Position numbers and translations under genes: made by a program
Part shown: piece by piece, positions 25,801 through 37,826 of the stretch
Layout: every line of letters begins with the position of its first letter
How positions within the stretch are numbered: the stretch's first letter is position 1
Assembly: GCA_003344405.1 (NCBI GenBank)
Contig: NOWV01000035.1
Span: 372,001-436,000 of the forward strand
DNA from: Trichoplax sp. H2
Lineage: Eukaryota > Placozoa > Uniplacotomia > Trichoplacea
DNA length: 64,000 nt
Reading direction: 5' to 3'
Notes under the pieces: generated by a model
Seen by the model: the letters and a program-made list of their open reading frames with translations, nothing else
Told to the model about the DNA's origin: nothing
Databases searched by the model: none

Positions 25801-27302
25801 TTTGATACGATTATGCATTATTAATACTTCATTATAAATAATTTTATCTATATTTCTATTTATATTCATGTAATGTTAGGGCATACCATCATTCGTTTTT
25901 GTATAACTTAACCTATAATACTACTTGGCTTCAACAGCTTTATGTGTATCAGCATTATCTAAATACAATTATGTTTGTAATAAAGTAAGCTTTATGAAAT
26001 TTATCGACGGCATCATTACGTTTGCGCTATTTATCTACTGTATAGCATTTATTTAATTGTTCCATAATTTAGTCTAATTTGTTACTAGCTTTCTGCAATC
26101 ATATCTCTAACATCCGTTTGATATTATTACAATTACTGTACGCCTATAACGTGATTAATTGCAGATCATTATATATATATATAACATATACACAAATAGT
26201 ATCCGAAATTTTGTAGTTTTTGTAATGACTGAATAGAGGATTAGTCAGCTTTAGCATGGCATTTACATTTCATAATAACATTGGAACGGTACGAATAATA
26301 TAAAATTTGGATAGAATTGTATCGGCATTATAACTGAAAGAAATCAACTACTATATAGCAAAAATTAATATTCATAGCAAATAGCTTAATAGAATGTTGG
26401 ATACAATAGAAAAGATATTAAAGCAATTATCAATCCGATAAGAAACATGAAATTTATTGAATAGTTGAACGAGTTAAGAAAGACAAGGAAATAGGCGTTG
26501 AATAATTCCCTTAGCTACAGTGTAACTAACATTAGGCTTACACTTATTGTATCAATTCAATAAGATTGATTAAATCAATACAAAAGGAATAATATAAAGT
26601 CAACAATTTACTCAATAGGGAGCGCTATGACGATTAATATACGTTGATAGTATTCTTATCAATTCAATTGCGAATTCTTGAAATTACGTGGATGATAACT
26701 AAGCCTATTATCGTTTTATTAGTCTATAGTTTTTTTCTTAGATACAGTCGATGGCAGAATACTACTAACGTCCAATTTTAAATAAGAGACTTATCAAGAT
26801 CAACAATAGAATAGATGGCGACTAAATGGGGGGTACTAATAATCAAAATGGGCTGGATGACATCAATTTAATTCTAATCAATTTGTCAACACGTGAATGC
26901 AGCCAGTTCATCACTTATCCAAGACAATAACACCCTCTTGGGCTATATAGACTTAGTGTCGGTTGCCATTTCTGTTAAAACTCTATCCTGTCATATTGTG
27001 TTGGTAGTTTTATGTTGCACGTTTTTGCTTGCCGGTACCCTTTAAACCGTTTTTCTCGACATCCTTTCTTAGTCGATTTAATTATTATTATTGGCTACTT
27101 ATTTCCTCGCTTTACAACCTGTAAACTATTTATCTATCTGTTAGTGAGATCATTTATTGGATATAAATCGTTTTATTCTGTAGGATTATAGCTGCTGTTG
27201 TATGGTCAAGTTGAAAAATTTGATCCAAGTTAGCTTATGATTGTTTATTAGTTTATATTGATCGTTGGTTTAAAGCGGACTAATCTCCATACTACTGCCA
27301 TC
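19827..27302. other. Gene-poor AT-rich interval
   Basis: I read about 7.5 kb without finding a supportable gene. The open frames present (for example 20193-20465 plus, 21948-22142 plus, 25309-25575 plus) are short and mostly lack a convincing start codon. They have no recognisable domain and no flanking splice signals that would join them to anything. A short alternating TA tract lies near 26170-26185. Small exons or non-coding RNA genes could be hidden here. Confidence 0.5.
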
Positions 27303-28148
27303 ATGCGTCTTGAGCCTAAATTGAGAATGCTACAGAGTCGAAGCCGCTCCAATCATTCACTACCAAAATTGCTAGAGCCATCTACAGTAACAGCAGATCA
27401 AGAAAGTAAAAAAATAGACTCATCTGGTAATAATTTCGTCCGAAGACGTTATACCTTTACCGCTAAAGATACGCCTGCTACTGATCCACAGCGTGAAATT
27501 ATTCGTCAACGTTTTGCAACAAGAAGACTCAGTAATAAGAACGATCAACTTCAGTGCCCATCGATTCCGCAAGCAAATCGAAGGAAAAGTAGTGTTGGAA
27601 ATTCTGTCTTGGTTAAACAAAATTATAACGAATCGCCCAATCGACGCCCTAGTATTAGAAGCCATGCAAATGAAAAATCTACACAATCTGCTTTGCCTGG
27701 TTTAAATCAGTTGCATTTAGTACAACAAGCCCAATATTATAATGATAATCATAGTGTATGTTCGTATGATGCTGAAGATGAATATGATAGCCATAATGAT
27801 AATGATTCAATCAGTGATTCAAGCTCAGTTTATCAATGTTTAACCAAGAAAAATCTTAAATTAATTCCTAAATCAAGTCAAGCTATTACTACGACAACCA
27901 CTAATGAAGGCCAAAAGCAAAAGCTCGAAATGGGTTACGATTCTGGTATTAACGAAATCACAAATCTTCCATCATCATCATCTAAAGGTAAATTAAAACG
28001 TCGCAAAAAGAAATCCAATGATAGTCACCAACAGTGTGACCAAATGACTACACGTATCATGAATTGGCTAAATGATTGTCATGAAAAAGAACAAGAAGGC
28101 CAATTACCTATTCTATTTCAGAGCCAATTAACTAATTATCGCTGTTAG
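27303..28148 (+). CDS. Unrecognised basic low-complexity protein, single exon, 281 residues
   Basis: I do not recognise this protein. The first ATG in the open frame is 27303; the frame extends further upstream but only through non-ATG codons. The product is hydrophilic, with no signal peptide or membrane helix. The N-terminal third is basic and Ser/Arg-rich (RMLQSRSRSNHSLPKLLE; NFVRRRYTFTAKDTPATD; RQRFATRRLSN). The middle is Asp/Ser/Asn-rich (DAEDEYDSHNDNDSISDSSS), then a run of Thr, then a lysine/arginine cluster (GKLKRRKKKSND) that could be a nuclear localisation signal. The C-terminus is a possible amphipathic helix (TTRIMNWLNDCHEKEQEG). At 846 bp it is far longer than expected by chance in this AT-rich sequence, and its amino-acid composition looks like real protein. 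It stands alone, with gene-poor DNA on both sides. It could be the last exon of a larger gene whose upstream exons I missed. Confidence 0.75.
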   Translation: MRLEPKLRMLQSRSRSNHSLPKLLEPSTVTADQESKKIDSSGNNFVRRRYTFTAKDTPATDPQREIIRQRFATRRLSNKNDQLQCPSIPQANRRKSSVGNSVLVKQNYNESPNRRPSIRSHANEKSTQSALPGLNQLHLVQQAQYYNDNHSVCSYDAEDEYDSHNDNDSISDSSSVYQCLTKKNLKLIPKSSQAITTTTTNEGQKQKLEMGYDSGINEITNLPSSSSKGKLKRRKKKSNDSHQQCDQMTTRIMNWLNDCHEKEQEGQLPILFQSQLTNYRC

Positions 28149-29189
28149 AATGATATGAAATTACTTTTTATTCTTGATATGAGATATTAAGATAGAAAAG
28201 GAAAGATTTAAGATAGCTTTATTAATTTTGCAAACTCATTGACCCCCGATAATCATGCCATAACCTTTTAATATTTACTGTATATTTGAATCAACTGTGA
28301 GGTGTTTAGTGGTCCAATACTTCATTATTTCCTCATTTAGTCCTGATGACTGGTCATAAGCTTTTCAATTTAAAACAATTCTCTTTTCCTTCTAGCCTGA
28401 CAAACAAATAGTGAATCATCATCCTATTCAATGTCATGTTTTACAATTTGACAATCTGCATTGAACTATAACTATTCTATAATAGTAGAATTCAATCATA
28501 ACGTCTACATCAATAGTTATAATGAAATGTTATTTTATCTAAGATGTTCCAGATTGTTTCAATCGCTGAATCTCTTGTTTTTTATCGCGTCAACATAATA
28601 ACTTACAAAATAACTCTAATTACTATAATATGCCAACCGTATTTATTGTTATCCAGAGACTTTAACAACAACGGGATCGCTATTTTTATGAAATGAAAAA
28701 TAATCTTTAGTATTGCTATAATGTTGTTAATGATGACTATATGGGGCAAGAATGAAGGCAAAAAAATAGGACAAATCACTCTTTTAACGGGATATTATCG
28801 ACTTAAGCTATTTATTCAACTGTTATTTTACTTAAATGATTGATAGATTGCCTGTATGATTAAGATAATTTATAAAGATGAATTGAAGAAAGATGTACCT
28901 TTTTATTGTAAAATATCATTACTATTGGCTAAAAATGCTTTTTAATATGTACCATTTATGAGCGTGTAACGCTTATAAGCTAAAAGTTTTATATGATGTA
29001 AATTATTGTATTCTAATATAGAATTTGAAAAATTCGTAGCAAATTAATAAACAAAAAGCAACAAGAATTCATTTCATTCTCTTTTAGCCTACTTGATTTG
29101 TGTTTAAATGAGCATAAAGATTGAAAAGACTTAACCAGTTTCTATTCCGCATTGTACTCCATAGAACCTCGTATATAGTTTCTTTTCTC

Positions 29190-29545
29190 TAAGATTGGGT
29201 AAGGCTGATATACTTTTGATACACTAATAGAAATGATAAAGTTCATGACTACAAGATAGACAATAATTTCTTGAATCATACTACATAAATCCGAAGGATT
29301 TGTCGCTATGCAAAATGCTTATATTGATTATAGGATAGTTATTCATTTCTTGCATCATGGTACAGTGTCGTGTAAGTTAGGGCAAGACTGATATACTTTC
29401 GAATAGAAATGATAAAGTTTATGGTTGCAAGATAGACATAGATTTCTGGAATCATACTACACAAACCTGAAGGATTTGTTGCTATGCTTAATGCTTCTAC
29501 TGACTGCAGGATAGCTATTAATTCCTTGTATTGTGGAATAGTGTT
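29190..29545. repeat. Tandem duplication, about 180-bp unit
   Basis: Two copies begin near 29190 (aagattgggtaaggctgata) and 29372 (taagttagggcaagactgat). They stay alignable across shared blocks such as atagaaatgataaagtt, caagatagaca and gaaggatttgt. Divergence looks like roughly 15-20 percent with small indels, so the duplication is not recent. No open frame is shared by the copies. Confidence 0.85.
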
Positions 29546-30056
29546 TGAAAAAGACTGCTGTTAATATGAACTATGCGAGTTAGGCATTTACGCTTATTTT
29601 TTAATTCCTATTTTGCCTCAATACGCTCACGAAAAAGACTTAATTTCAAGTCAGGAAGTAAAACTCTCCCGGACTAAATGAGGTTGGCGGTGACATACGA
29701 TGGAAATATTTATATGACATATACAAAACGAAAACTTGTTACATCTGTACGTTGATCTGCAGTAGCAGAGCCGTAGATTAACATCAGCCTAATTAATAAA
29801 TTAAATATAGAAACATACTAAATCATTGCTATCAAGTTATTATTTAGTAATGGTCTATAATTGAGATTCGGGTTGTAATTGCCCTCTGAATTAATGCAAC
29901 AGAAAAATGTACATGGAAAATCTATCTGCCTGTTTCTGAATAAATCACTCAACAGGTTGTTGATCTTTCTGCGACTTCATCAGGGCTATGTATCAAGAAG
30001 TATATTATGTAATATGTAAATCATTTACGCACCAAAGTCATGTCAAAATGGATATT

Positions 30057-30271
30057 ATGGACTAGGACTTAAACCTAATCGGCCAATTTTATTTATTGCT
30101 AGTCCAATGTATTTAATAATATCTAAGTCATGAGAAAGCCCATCTGCTAAAAATTGGAGGTTATTGTTAATTATAACAATAATAGCCATTATGCTAAAAT
30201 ATAGAAGAGAATCTATCCAAACATAATAGTCCATGAGTCTTAACACAACATGAATATAGCTATAAAACACT
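30057..30271 (-). CDS. Possible isolated exon of a membrane protein
   Basis: A minus-strand open frame of about 71 codons follows a good splice acceptor (gatattttcag, ending at 30272) and ends in TAA. It contains one hydrophobic stretch (YFSIMAIIVIINNN) with flanking aromatic and charged residues (MDYYVWIDSLL). I could not find partner exons nearby. It may be a terminal exon or a fragment related to the membrane-protein genes at 33.8-37.8 kb on the same strand. That link rests only on hydrophobicity and strand. Confidence 0.25.
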
Positions 30272-30454
30272 GAAAATATCTTAGAGGATGACAGCTTTAT
30301 TATGGCATAAACAGAATCTTAAAACGGAAGCGAATTTACTCTAGTATCCGCAAAACAAGGCATTAAATTTTTGCACAATAATGTTGTACAATAGTTTTCA
30401 TCATCGTACCAGATCTATAATAAATTACTTCGTGGCATAAATTGGTAAAATTAA

Positions 30455-30870
30455 TGTGTATCGTACTGTTCGCTCGCATAACTCTTAAGTAATTGTTTGA
30501 TTAAGTTTAAATGAGGAACTATATTAATATTAAAATGATAAAAATAAATTATATAAAATTAATGTACCTATCAAATCATTCGGTCCTATAATTCTTAAGT
30601 AATTGTTTGATTAGGTTTAAAAATGTGAAGTGATATTAACATTAAAATAGTTAAAAATAAATTATATAAAATGAATATGACTATCATAGTACTCAGTCTC
30701 ATAATTCTTGAGCAATTATTTGGTTACGTTCAAAATTATGGAGCATTATCAATATTAAAATAGTGAAAAAATTATATAAAATTAATACATCTATCATACT
30801 ATTCGGCCTCATAAAGTAATTGTTTGGTTAAGTTTAAAAATGTAAAACAATATTAATATTAAAATAGCAT
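30455..30870. repeat. Four-copy tandem array, about 110-bp unit
   Basis: Copies start near 30477, 30588, 30700 and 30811. Each has a core like ataattcttaagtaattgtt, a short divergent spacer, attaatattaaaatag and attatataaaattaat. The first two are most alike; the third and fourth have more substitutions and a small deletion. No transposon-like ends and no coding potential are visible. Confidence 0.85.
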
Positions 30871-32933
30871 AGACCAATCGTTATCTTTATTTTGTAAACT
30901 ATCCTAAGCAAACATTACATTAGTAGAGCCAAGAGAAGAAATCTCTTTAATCGGCGGCACGGTGACAGAATATCAAAATAAATATACTTAGTTAAGACAT
31001 CCTATCGTCATTTGTATGAGCAAATTGTATGGATATCAATTAGCAATCGTTACCCCATATCGCGCCAAGTTTATCTTGTTGTGTTGGAAAGCAAGAGGGT
31101 CCGACTAGCCGAAGAAAGTTATATTAAATCTGCAATTATATTAATTAATTATAAATAGATCAACGTATCCTATTTGTTTTAAAGAGAATAATTACAATTT
31201 ACTGCTGTACATGTTAGATCAGATCGATCGGCAATTGTTGCTCTATATTGCGCCAAGTTTAGTAAAGGCTGTCAATGTTGAGACTAGGAATCAGTTAATC
31301 TTATAATACTTCTATCAAGGGATAAAAACAATTACCAATTACAATAACAAGTGAGCCTTAAGAATTTTGCGATTTCTATTTAGAGTGAGGAGCAATAAAT
31401 GATTTTATTCACCTTTCGTGTTGAAACAACACATTAGATGAAGCTAGGTCCATTTTATAGTTGATTAATTAAATCTTGGTTGAATGGATTGCTAATATGA
31501 AAGAATTTATACATCCATAGTGGTATCTATTAACGAGACGTAGGATATATCGATAACAGAAATCAATTTGTCTAAAAAAGCTTATTTCAATAAATAATTA
31601 AACCTAGATTAAATAGGAGCTTTGTTTAAATCAATCAGAAAGCAAGAGCGATATAGAATAATAAATTTAGCCGCATGAATAAATGTTCTAAAAAGTAAAT
31701 GAAGGAATATATATTATTAAAAACGGTTAAATGAAATGGAATAGTGTAAACGATATCATAACCTTTCTAGGAAATAGAACAAGGGAGTTTTGTATTCTAT
31801 AGTTTACCAATCCTGTTGATATAATTTATATATTGTAGTTCTAACAGCTATACTTGCCACAATAGATAGAATTAAATTATTCATTAAATTAATAGCTAAC
31901 ATCTCAGCGCTGATACTTTCCCATTACATCGAATAATTTCTTCGTTTGTCCATTAATGATGTTACATTCATGTGACGCCGTTGCTATTCGGAATGTTGCA
32001 CCTAATATTGTGCCGAGGCGCCAAAATGAGATATCGTAGGAGTATTTATAACTTGGGAGTAAGAATTGAATATTAATAGATTAGATACAAAGTTGGCTGT
32101 TAAAATAATAATCGCAACCTGATACAAATGCATATCATGAGCTATCTGACTTACGATTGTATTTATAATCTGTATTCGTTTAAAATGCTCTCATAGTTGT
32201 GTAATGTAATTATTCAAAATCATAATTTCAAATATGTCAATATATGGAAAGCTATGATTAATAGCAGAATAAAGTATATATTAATGACAAGCCCGCACAA
32301 TTTACTTTAAACTATTAATTATGTAAAAACGAGAACTAGAAAAAATTATTTATAAGTAATGGGTTTATAAAGTTCACCTCAATCTAAAATGTACTACCAG
32401 TAACTTCACATAGACTATTTAAATTTGGTCGTTTAAGTATGCCTCGAATTATTGATTTTCAAAGGAAACTGAATTTACCTATTTATAGTTATTTTAGTAT
32501 CAGCTACTGGCATTTCATTAGTCACAGTAAAAATTACAAATCCGTGCTACAATAAGTTCTAGAGTATACTAAGGTGGTGATCGATGCACTCGCTAGCTAA
32601 CGCATCTAATTAAATTTCGGATGAGGGTTGTGGATTTTTTATGATATTAACAAGATACTTGAAAGACTTCCGACATAAATCAAGTTCAAATAAAATTTGT
32701 ATATTATTAGCCCATTGCTGCCATCAACAAAGTCAGAATTAATTAGCTGTATACTAATGATCATGAATAAAATACTTGTTACTTTTGCTTTATTGCTTAT
32801 AGTGATAAAAGCAGGTAGAATGTATGCTTCGATAGGTTCTAAAGTACATCAAGGTCAAAACAAACGTATTAATTGATTACCGTACCTGAGCATATTTAGG
32901 TTTAGAGTTACGGAAGTCATATATTTTGGAAGA

Positions 32934-33002
32934 GATTTGAAAAGACTTCCAACAGAACTACGTTTAAAAATTTTTGTATGTTATTTGCCTCAAAATAGAT
33001 AG
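32934..33002 (+). pseudogene. F-box-like fragment, probably decayed
   Basis: One plus-strand frame reads DLKRLPTELRLKIFVCYLP before a TAG stop. This resembles the start of an F-box (LPxELxxxIFxYLP), the SKP1-binding segment of ubiquitin-ligase adaptors. A diverged copy about 270 bp upstream (near 32655-32715) is similar at the DNA level but carries stops in the same frame. No downstream substrate-binding domain or splice donor could be attached. The resemblance spans fewer than 20 residues, so a chance match is possible. Confidence 0.3.
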
Positions 33003-33847
33003 AAATACAGTATAACTTATGTGTAATATAAATGTATCATAGTATAGTAGACATAGTCATCAAGGTAGTAAAACATCATTACTAGCCAACATTCATAATG
33101 CTCAGTAGAACATAATTACTAGCTATTCGCAGTGATCCTATATTGGAAATAGATTTCTACAATTGCAGTAAGATTATATATGTTATTCAGTATCTAAATC
33201 GCTTTGCATAGGTATTGAATCATGAGTATTTCTGTTATAAGGATTACAGGGAGAATTCGATTTCAAGAAATAATTATAACATCTCCACTCTGTTCTGTAC
33301 AATAATGTGAGTAGCTGATCCTTACCAGGAAGATTACAACTAATAACGTTATTCCATCTGACGTAAGCGTATAATGATGATTGCGCTTTATTTGACAAAC
33401 TCAACACCATTAATTAATCGCTTATCGCTTATAGTAGTACTGCATAAACAGAATCTATTTGAGACGCTTTCAAAAAGGAAATGATATACAAGCTGTAGTA
33501 CGATCAAAATTTGGATATCATTCAGAAGTGTCTGATAACAGTTATTCAAAAATAGTTCTCTTTGAATATTATAAAACAGAATTTCCTTACGATGCTAAAA
33601 ATTCAGCACCTGGATATTAATTTTTACAGGATCGTATTGAGTCAGAATTGCAAATAAGTACAATTAGTAGTTGTTGTATGGTAGGAAATATAAATAACAT
33701 AGGCAAAATACAGACTCTAATAACGATATAGAATTAGTGGAAAATTGAACGTTGTTTTAAAAACACGTAGATGCCATCAAAAATAAATTACTGTAGCATA
33801 TACTTTAAAATCTGCCTATTTGATAGATTGTGATATTGCAACAGAAT

Positions 33848-35498
33848 TTAGCCTCTACGTTTTCGAATTGCTTCAATCTCTATTGGAGGTGTTTGAAGAA
33901 TATTAGACTTGATCATAATAATAGTAACAGATATAAACTGATTAAAAGTAAGCAAAATCAAGAGAATACAGCAAGTTAACTTAAATTGTTCTGTTTTAGC
34001 TTTGAGAGTATAAATTAACCAGCCTAGTGATACTAGATTGCTAACCAATCCTACTGAGGTAGCAATTAAATAATTTATTATCTGAAAATATAAATACAGT
34101 AATCAGTTAGATTTACAATTATTTTCAGGTAGTAAGAGAAAAACTTACTAATTTTTCAGATGAATTTCTAGCTTGTTGACAACCAAATATAAAGGAAACG
34201 ATAGCCTAAGAGGTAAAAAAATTAAGATTACAACGTATACGATTATATTTGCTCTATCTATTAAATAGAGATATAAGCAAGCTTTTACATCTATATTAAT
34301 GTTATGTATAAAGTATCCAGAGTGCGTAGCTCGTGAATCGAATATCAATTTTGGAGTAGAAATGAAATTATCAATTTCTTGTAGAAAGTCAAACTTTTGT
34401 TAATTATACTGTGATTCAACTACTATTTTCAATCTCACCATGATTGCTGTTGGAACTGTAAGTTGCAATAACACAGGTGCAGTCGATACACTAGGGATAA
34501 ACCACTGTACAATGATTATACAGCCACAGCAAAGTTGACCTAATCCACTAAAATAGCTCACTTTGGATAAAACGGTATTTTCGAGAAAGATCTTAGTCAT
34601 ATTCCTCCAACTGATCAAGTTTACTAAAGTAGGAATACGATCGCAGATAGAATTAATACAAAAAATGCTGAAACTTGTTATAGCAGAATCGAGGATCAGG
34701 AGGCCAAAAGAGTAGAATGTCCAAGTTGGAGTAATAACAGCGGTGTAGAAGATAAAAATACTGTTAATTAATCCACTAATGGCGATAATATAGGCGAAAA
34801 ATTCAACGGCTACCGCCTACAAAATTGAATCCGTTTTATCAACTTAGTGGATCGATATGAAGGATATTCTACTAGATGATTGAAAGATAGAATAATCATG
34901 CTGTAATCAAATCAAGTGTGATCTTACCGTAAACGATAAATTACAGCTGCGCTGGCAGATTATCCCGATATTACCTAAAACTAACATCTATAAATGATCC
35001 AATTTATTACGGTTAGACTGTGATATGATAACATTATTGGAGCAATCATATTCACTTTCCCAGAATGATATTAATTAATATAATAAGAAATTGGAAACTA
35101 CAGTAATGATCGTAACAGATGATTCTTACATTGGTACCAAGATAGGTATTGGATAGCTGCCTGCCAAAAATTAAATTTAAATAATAATGTATCAAACCGA
35201 TACATCCTGCTATTAAACATTGCCTGCTAATCTTTCTAGTTATTAAGCAAGTATTGGTGACTTCTTCTTGTCCCACAGAATCTTGTAATTCCATCCAGTA
35301 TTGGTAGCTGATGTAGATGTTGGAAGAGATGATAATAACATCGATGATAGCCATGTAACTAATAGCTACTTTTTGATTAAATGTTAGACTCTGGGCCAGT
35401 GGCATTTCATAAAAAGCTGTTGACGAAGCCATTGAGGTAGACATTGCCATAGCGGTAGAAATAATAGTCATCAAGGAGAATGAAAAGCTGAATAACAA
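33848..35498 (-). CDS. Multi-exon polytopic membrane protein, unrecognised; last junction out of frame
   Basis: I do not recognise the family. Exons (minus): 35498-35130 (phase 0; follows ttgtag), 34987-34928, 34816-34439, 34393-34149, 34081-33848. The first four join in phase 0; the intron between exons 3 and 4 is only 45 nt. Exons 1, 3, 4 and 5 together carry about eight hydrophobic helices, for example ISYMAIIDVIIISSNIYISY, FFAYIIAISGLINSIFIFY, FGLLILDSAITSFSIFCI and IIVYVVILIFLPL. Exon 5 adds two more and ends IEAIRKRRG. The last junction does not fit: exon 4 ends at a strong GTAAGT donor in phase 2, exon 5 starts in phase 0, and the join makes a stop. So either the protein ends with exon 4 (HLKN), a different donor is used, or the gene is decaying. 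The 5' start exon was not found. An insect-gustatory-receptor-like or other 7TM receptor is conceivable, but no diagnostic motif was seen. Confidence 0.55.
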
Positions 35499-35857
35499 CT
35501 ACAAAATAAATAATATTGAAAAATAGAAGATCAGAATGATATTACCATTAAATGTTTCCATTCCTACGTCCAATTGATTGCTGTTAAGCAGCGAAATTGA
35601 TATGCCAATATGCAATTACAACAGGAATGATTCAGAGTATGGTAGTTTAAGGTCTACCTATGGTCTAAAAGGCACCATTTATTTTCATGGACTTTAAGGG
35701 GTTAACACAGTTTATTATTTTAACTCTGTTTGAGCAGTACAATCTTAATTGGTCTAATCCTATAACCAACAGTTGGTAAAAGTAGAAAGCATGAAAATAT
35801 TGACACTACAAAAGATTTTGTTTTAATATCTTGAGTATTAATGTTAATGATATTTAC

Positions 35858-35899
35858 TATTGCCTTTATTGAAGCATAAGGTAGTCGGGCAGATAACAT
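35858..35899 (-). pseudogene. Orphan small exon resembling exon 2 of the neighbouring membrane-protein genes
   Basis: A strong acceptor (ttactcttgcag) is followed by 14 codons beginning ATG TTA and a GTAAAT donor. Size, the initial ATG and position resemble the 60-nt exon at 34987-34928 (MLVLGNIGIICQ...) and the 57-nt exon at 37502-37446 (MIISTATAVIYY...). Its expected downstream membrane-helix exon is missing, because the next exon on this strand belongs to the other gene. It is probably a leftover of a third copy, but the similarity is short. Confidence 0.3.
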
Positions 35900-37445
35900 C
35901 TGCAAGAGTAAAGCTATGAGCTTACTCTTATCTTGAATACTGCAATATCGCTTGCTTAAAGCTCAATGTCAGTCATATCATCTTCCACTAAGTTTAATTT
36001 AATGTTAAAGTGGATAACTTAAGTACAATGAACAGTATTATTGTTTGGAGCTCTAGTATAAAGGGAATCTTCTTACCAAAGTCATAATGAACTTATTATC
36101 TATCTCAATTGATATTATTGAGAATTTGGCGTTTATATTAGAAGTTGTGACATCAATTAGGACTGTAATATGACTCCTTAAAGCTTAAAATCAGCCATAT
36201 CATCTTTCATAAGTATTTTTTGAGAATTGTGTAGAGGGAATTTGCTCATGAAAGTCAGCTGATGCTTATATTAGAAGTCTTAACATCAATCAACGTCATC
36301 AACAGAAGCTATTCCTATTCAGTAATACGGTCATTTTGGGCAGCATCCAGTACACTAAAAATCTCCAAGTTATTTCTATCTTGAAGGCCCTTTATGTTAT
36401 TTCCTCTAAATGTTACGTCGGATAAAACTACTCATCGTAGCTATTTCTTATTAGTGTAGATGGAAAGAGAGTAATCTATTAAGCGTATTAACTACGACAG
36501 TGCATTCATTCGAGTAGTCGTTTGGCGAGACCAAGTAGGCTAAAAACCTGAGGTTTTAAAGACCTTCTATGCTACATTTTAAAAGTTTATGCCATCCGAA
36601 ATCGCCTATCACAAGTCTTGTTAATGTAATTAATTTTATCAAGACTTATATTCTACATCTTGAAGAACTATGGTGCGCTGGTAATAGGCTTTACCATCGA
36701 AGCGATATTCTAGACGATGTTTTACAGAGGAGATTGGTACAGTAACACTATAAGCTTGTCAATATTTATTCTAGACCTTTTGCTTTTATACGATTATCAT
36801 CAAGGTTAGTAAAATTAATTCCACTTCTCGTGAAATTATTTCCTTTTCTACTTTTTACTAATATGTTTAAAATGAATAAAAGCTAGTACAGTAAATATTG
36901 TATTCTTAATAATTAGGTGATGGATTCGACTCTGTTTTCTGTAGTACATAAATGAAAATAGTGGCCTGGATCAAATGGTTAACGTTCTTTCTATCCTGCT
37001 TGGCTCTTGAGGACATCGTTTAATGCCCATTATGGACATTATTCGAGCTAACTGCTAACCATATGTAATAGTTGAAGTGGTAAATCAGCAATTAGATATC
37101 TACGCTTGTTATCAAGTAATAAATTAAAACATCGCCATCGGTGTAAGCAAGAGGATTGTAGGTTAGATTTGTTTAAAAGAAAATATTACAAATATCTCTG
37201 ACTACCTTATTGCCAAATAGATTACTACGCAAATTACTAGCTAGAACGATACGTTGTGATTCGGCCATGTTGGATAGTAAAATCGCCAAACGTAACTGAT
37301 CAGCATGTTAAGTAGGGCAATATGGACAGAATCCATTTGAAATTACACTCGATCTTTAATTCAAATTAATCAGAAAATAATAACAAAATAATGACATACT
37401 ACAACAACAGTTTAATGTTATTCAAGGCGCAACACCTTCACTTAC

Positions 37446-37826
37446 CATACTTAGTCGACGACCACGGTAATAAATTACGGCTGTCGCAGTCGAGATGATC
37501 ATCTAAAGGCACATACGAGTAATAGCAATTATTTCAGCGTATTAACTAATATTTATCGTCAGTAAAATGGATTTCCAAATGTTAGTTAGCATTGAATTCA
37601 CAATTATTATTCGATTATTTCGATGGATTAAAAGAAAGAACGAGAAAAAAGAAAACGAAATACCAACCGTGATAATACCGAGGCCATTGTGAGGCAAAGT
37701 TGCAGCTATACTACGATAAAGATCAATATCTTGATCGTATAATGTCAGCATCAAGAGGAGAATCATCATCTTTGCAAAACCTATCAGCCATTGAAATGTA
37801 ATCATTAACGGACTTATATCGGTCAT
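37446..37826 (-). CDS. 5' part of a second membrane-protein gene, possibly truncated
   Basis: The first exon (37826-37668, ATG at 37826) encodes a hydrophobic protein start (MTDISPLMITFQWLIGFAKM; MMILLLMLTLY). It can join in phase 0, through a weak GTTGGT donor, to a 57-nt exon at 37502-37446 (acceptor ctttag, donor GTAAGT) starting MIISTATAVIYYRG. Reading straight past the weak donor adds another hydrophobic stretch (VGISFSFFSFFLLIH) before a stop. No convincing third exon was found downstream, although a non-hydrophobic open stretch near 37290-37210 (LRLAILLSNMAESQRIVLAS) might be one. Family not recognised; possibly a partial paralogue of the gene at 33848-35498. Confidence 0.4.

Larger units (their letters stand above)
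28149..33847. other. Gene-poor interval with tandem duplications and gene fragments
   Basis: No intact gene was found. The interval contains a 180-bp duplication (29190-29545), a four-copy array of about 110 bp (30455-30870), a possible isolated membrane-protein exon at 30057-30271 minus and an F-box-like fragment at 32934-33002 plus (all listed separately). Another pair of related blocks shares a core like cgccaagttta near 31075 and 31250. A 75-codon ATG-initiated frame at 33183-33410 minus has no recognisable feature and is left unannotated. Confidence 0.5.
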
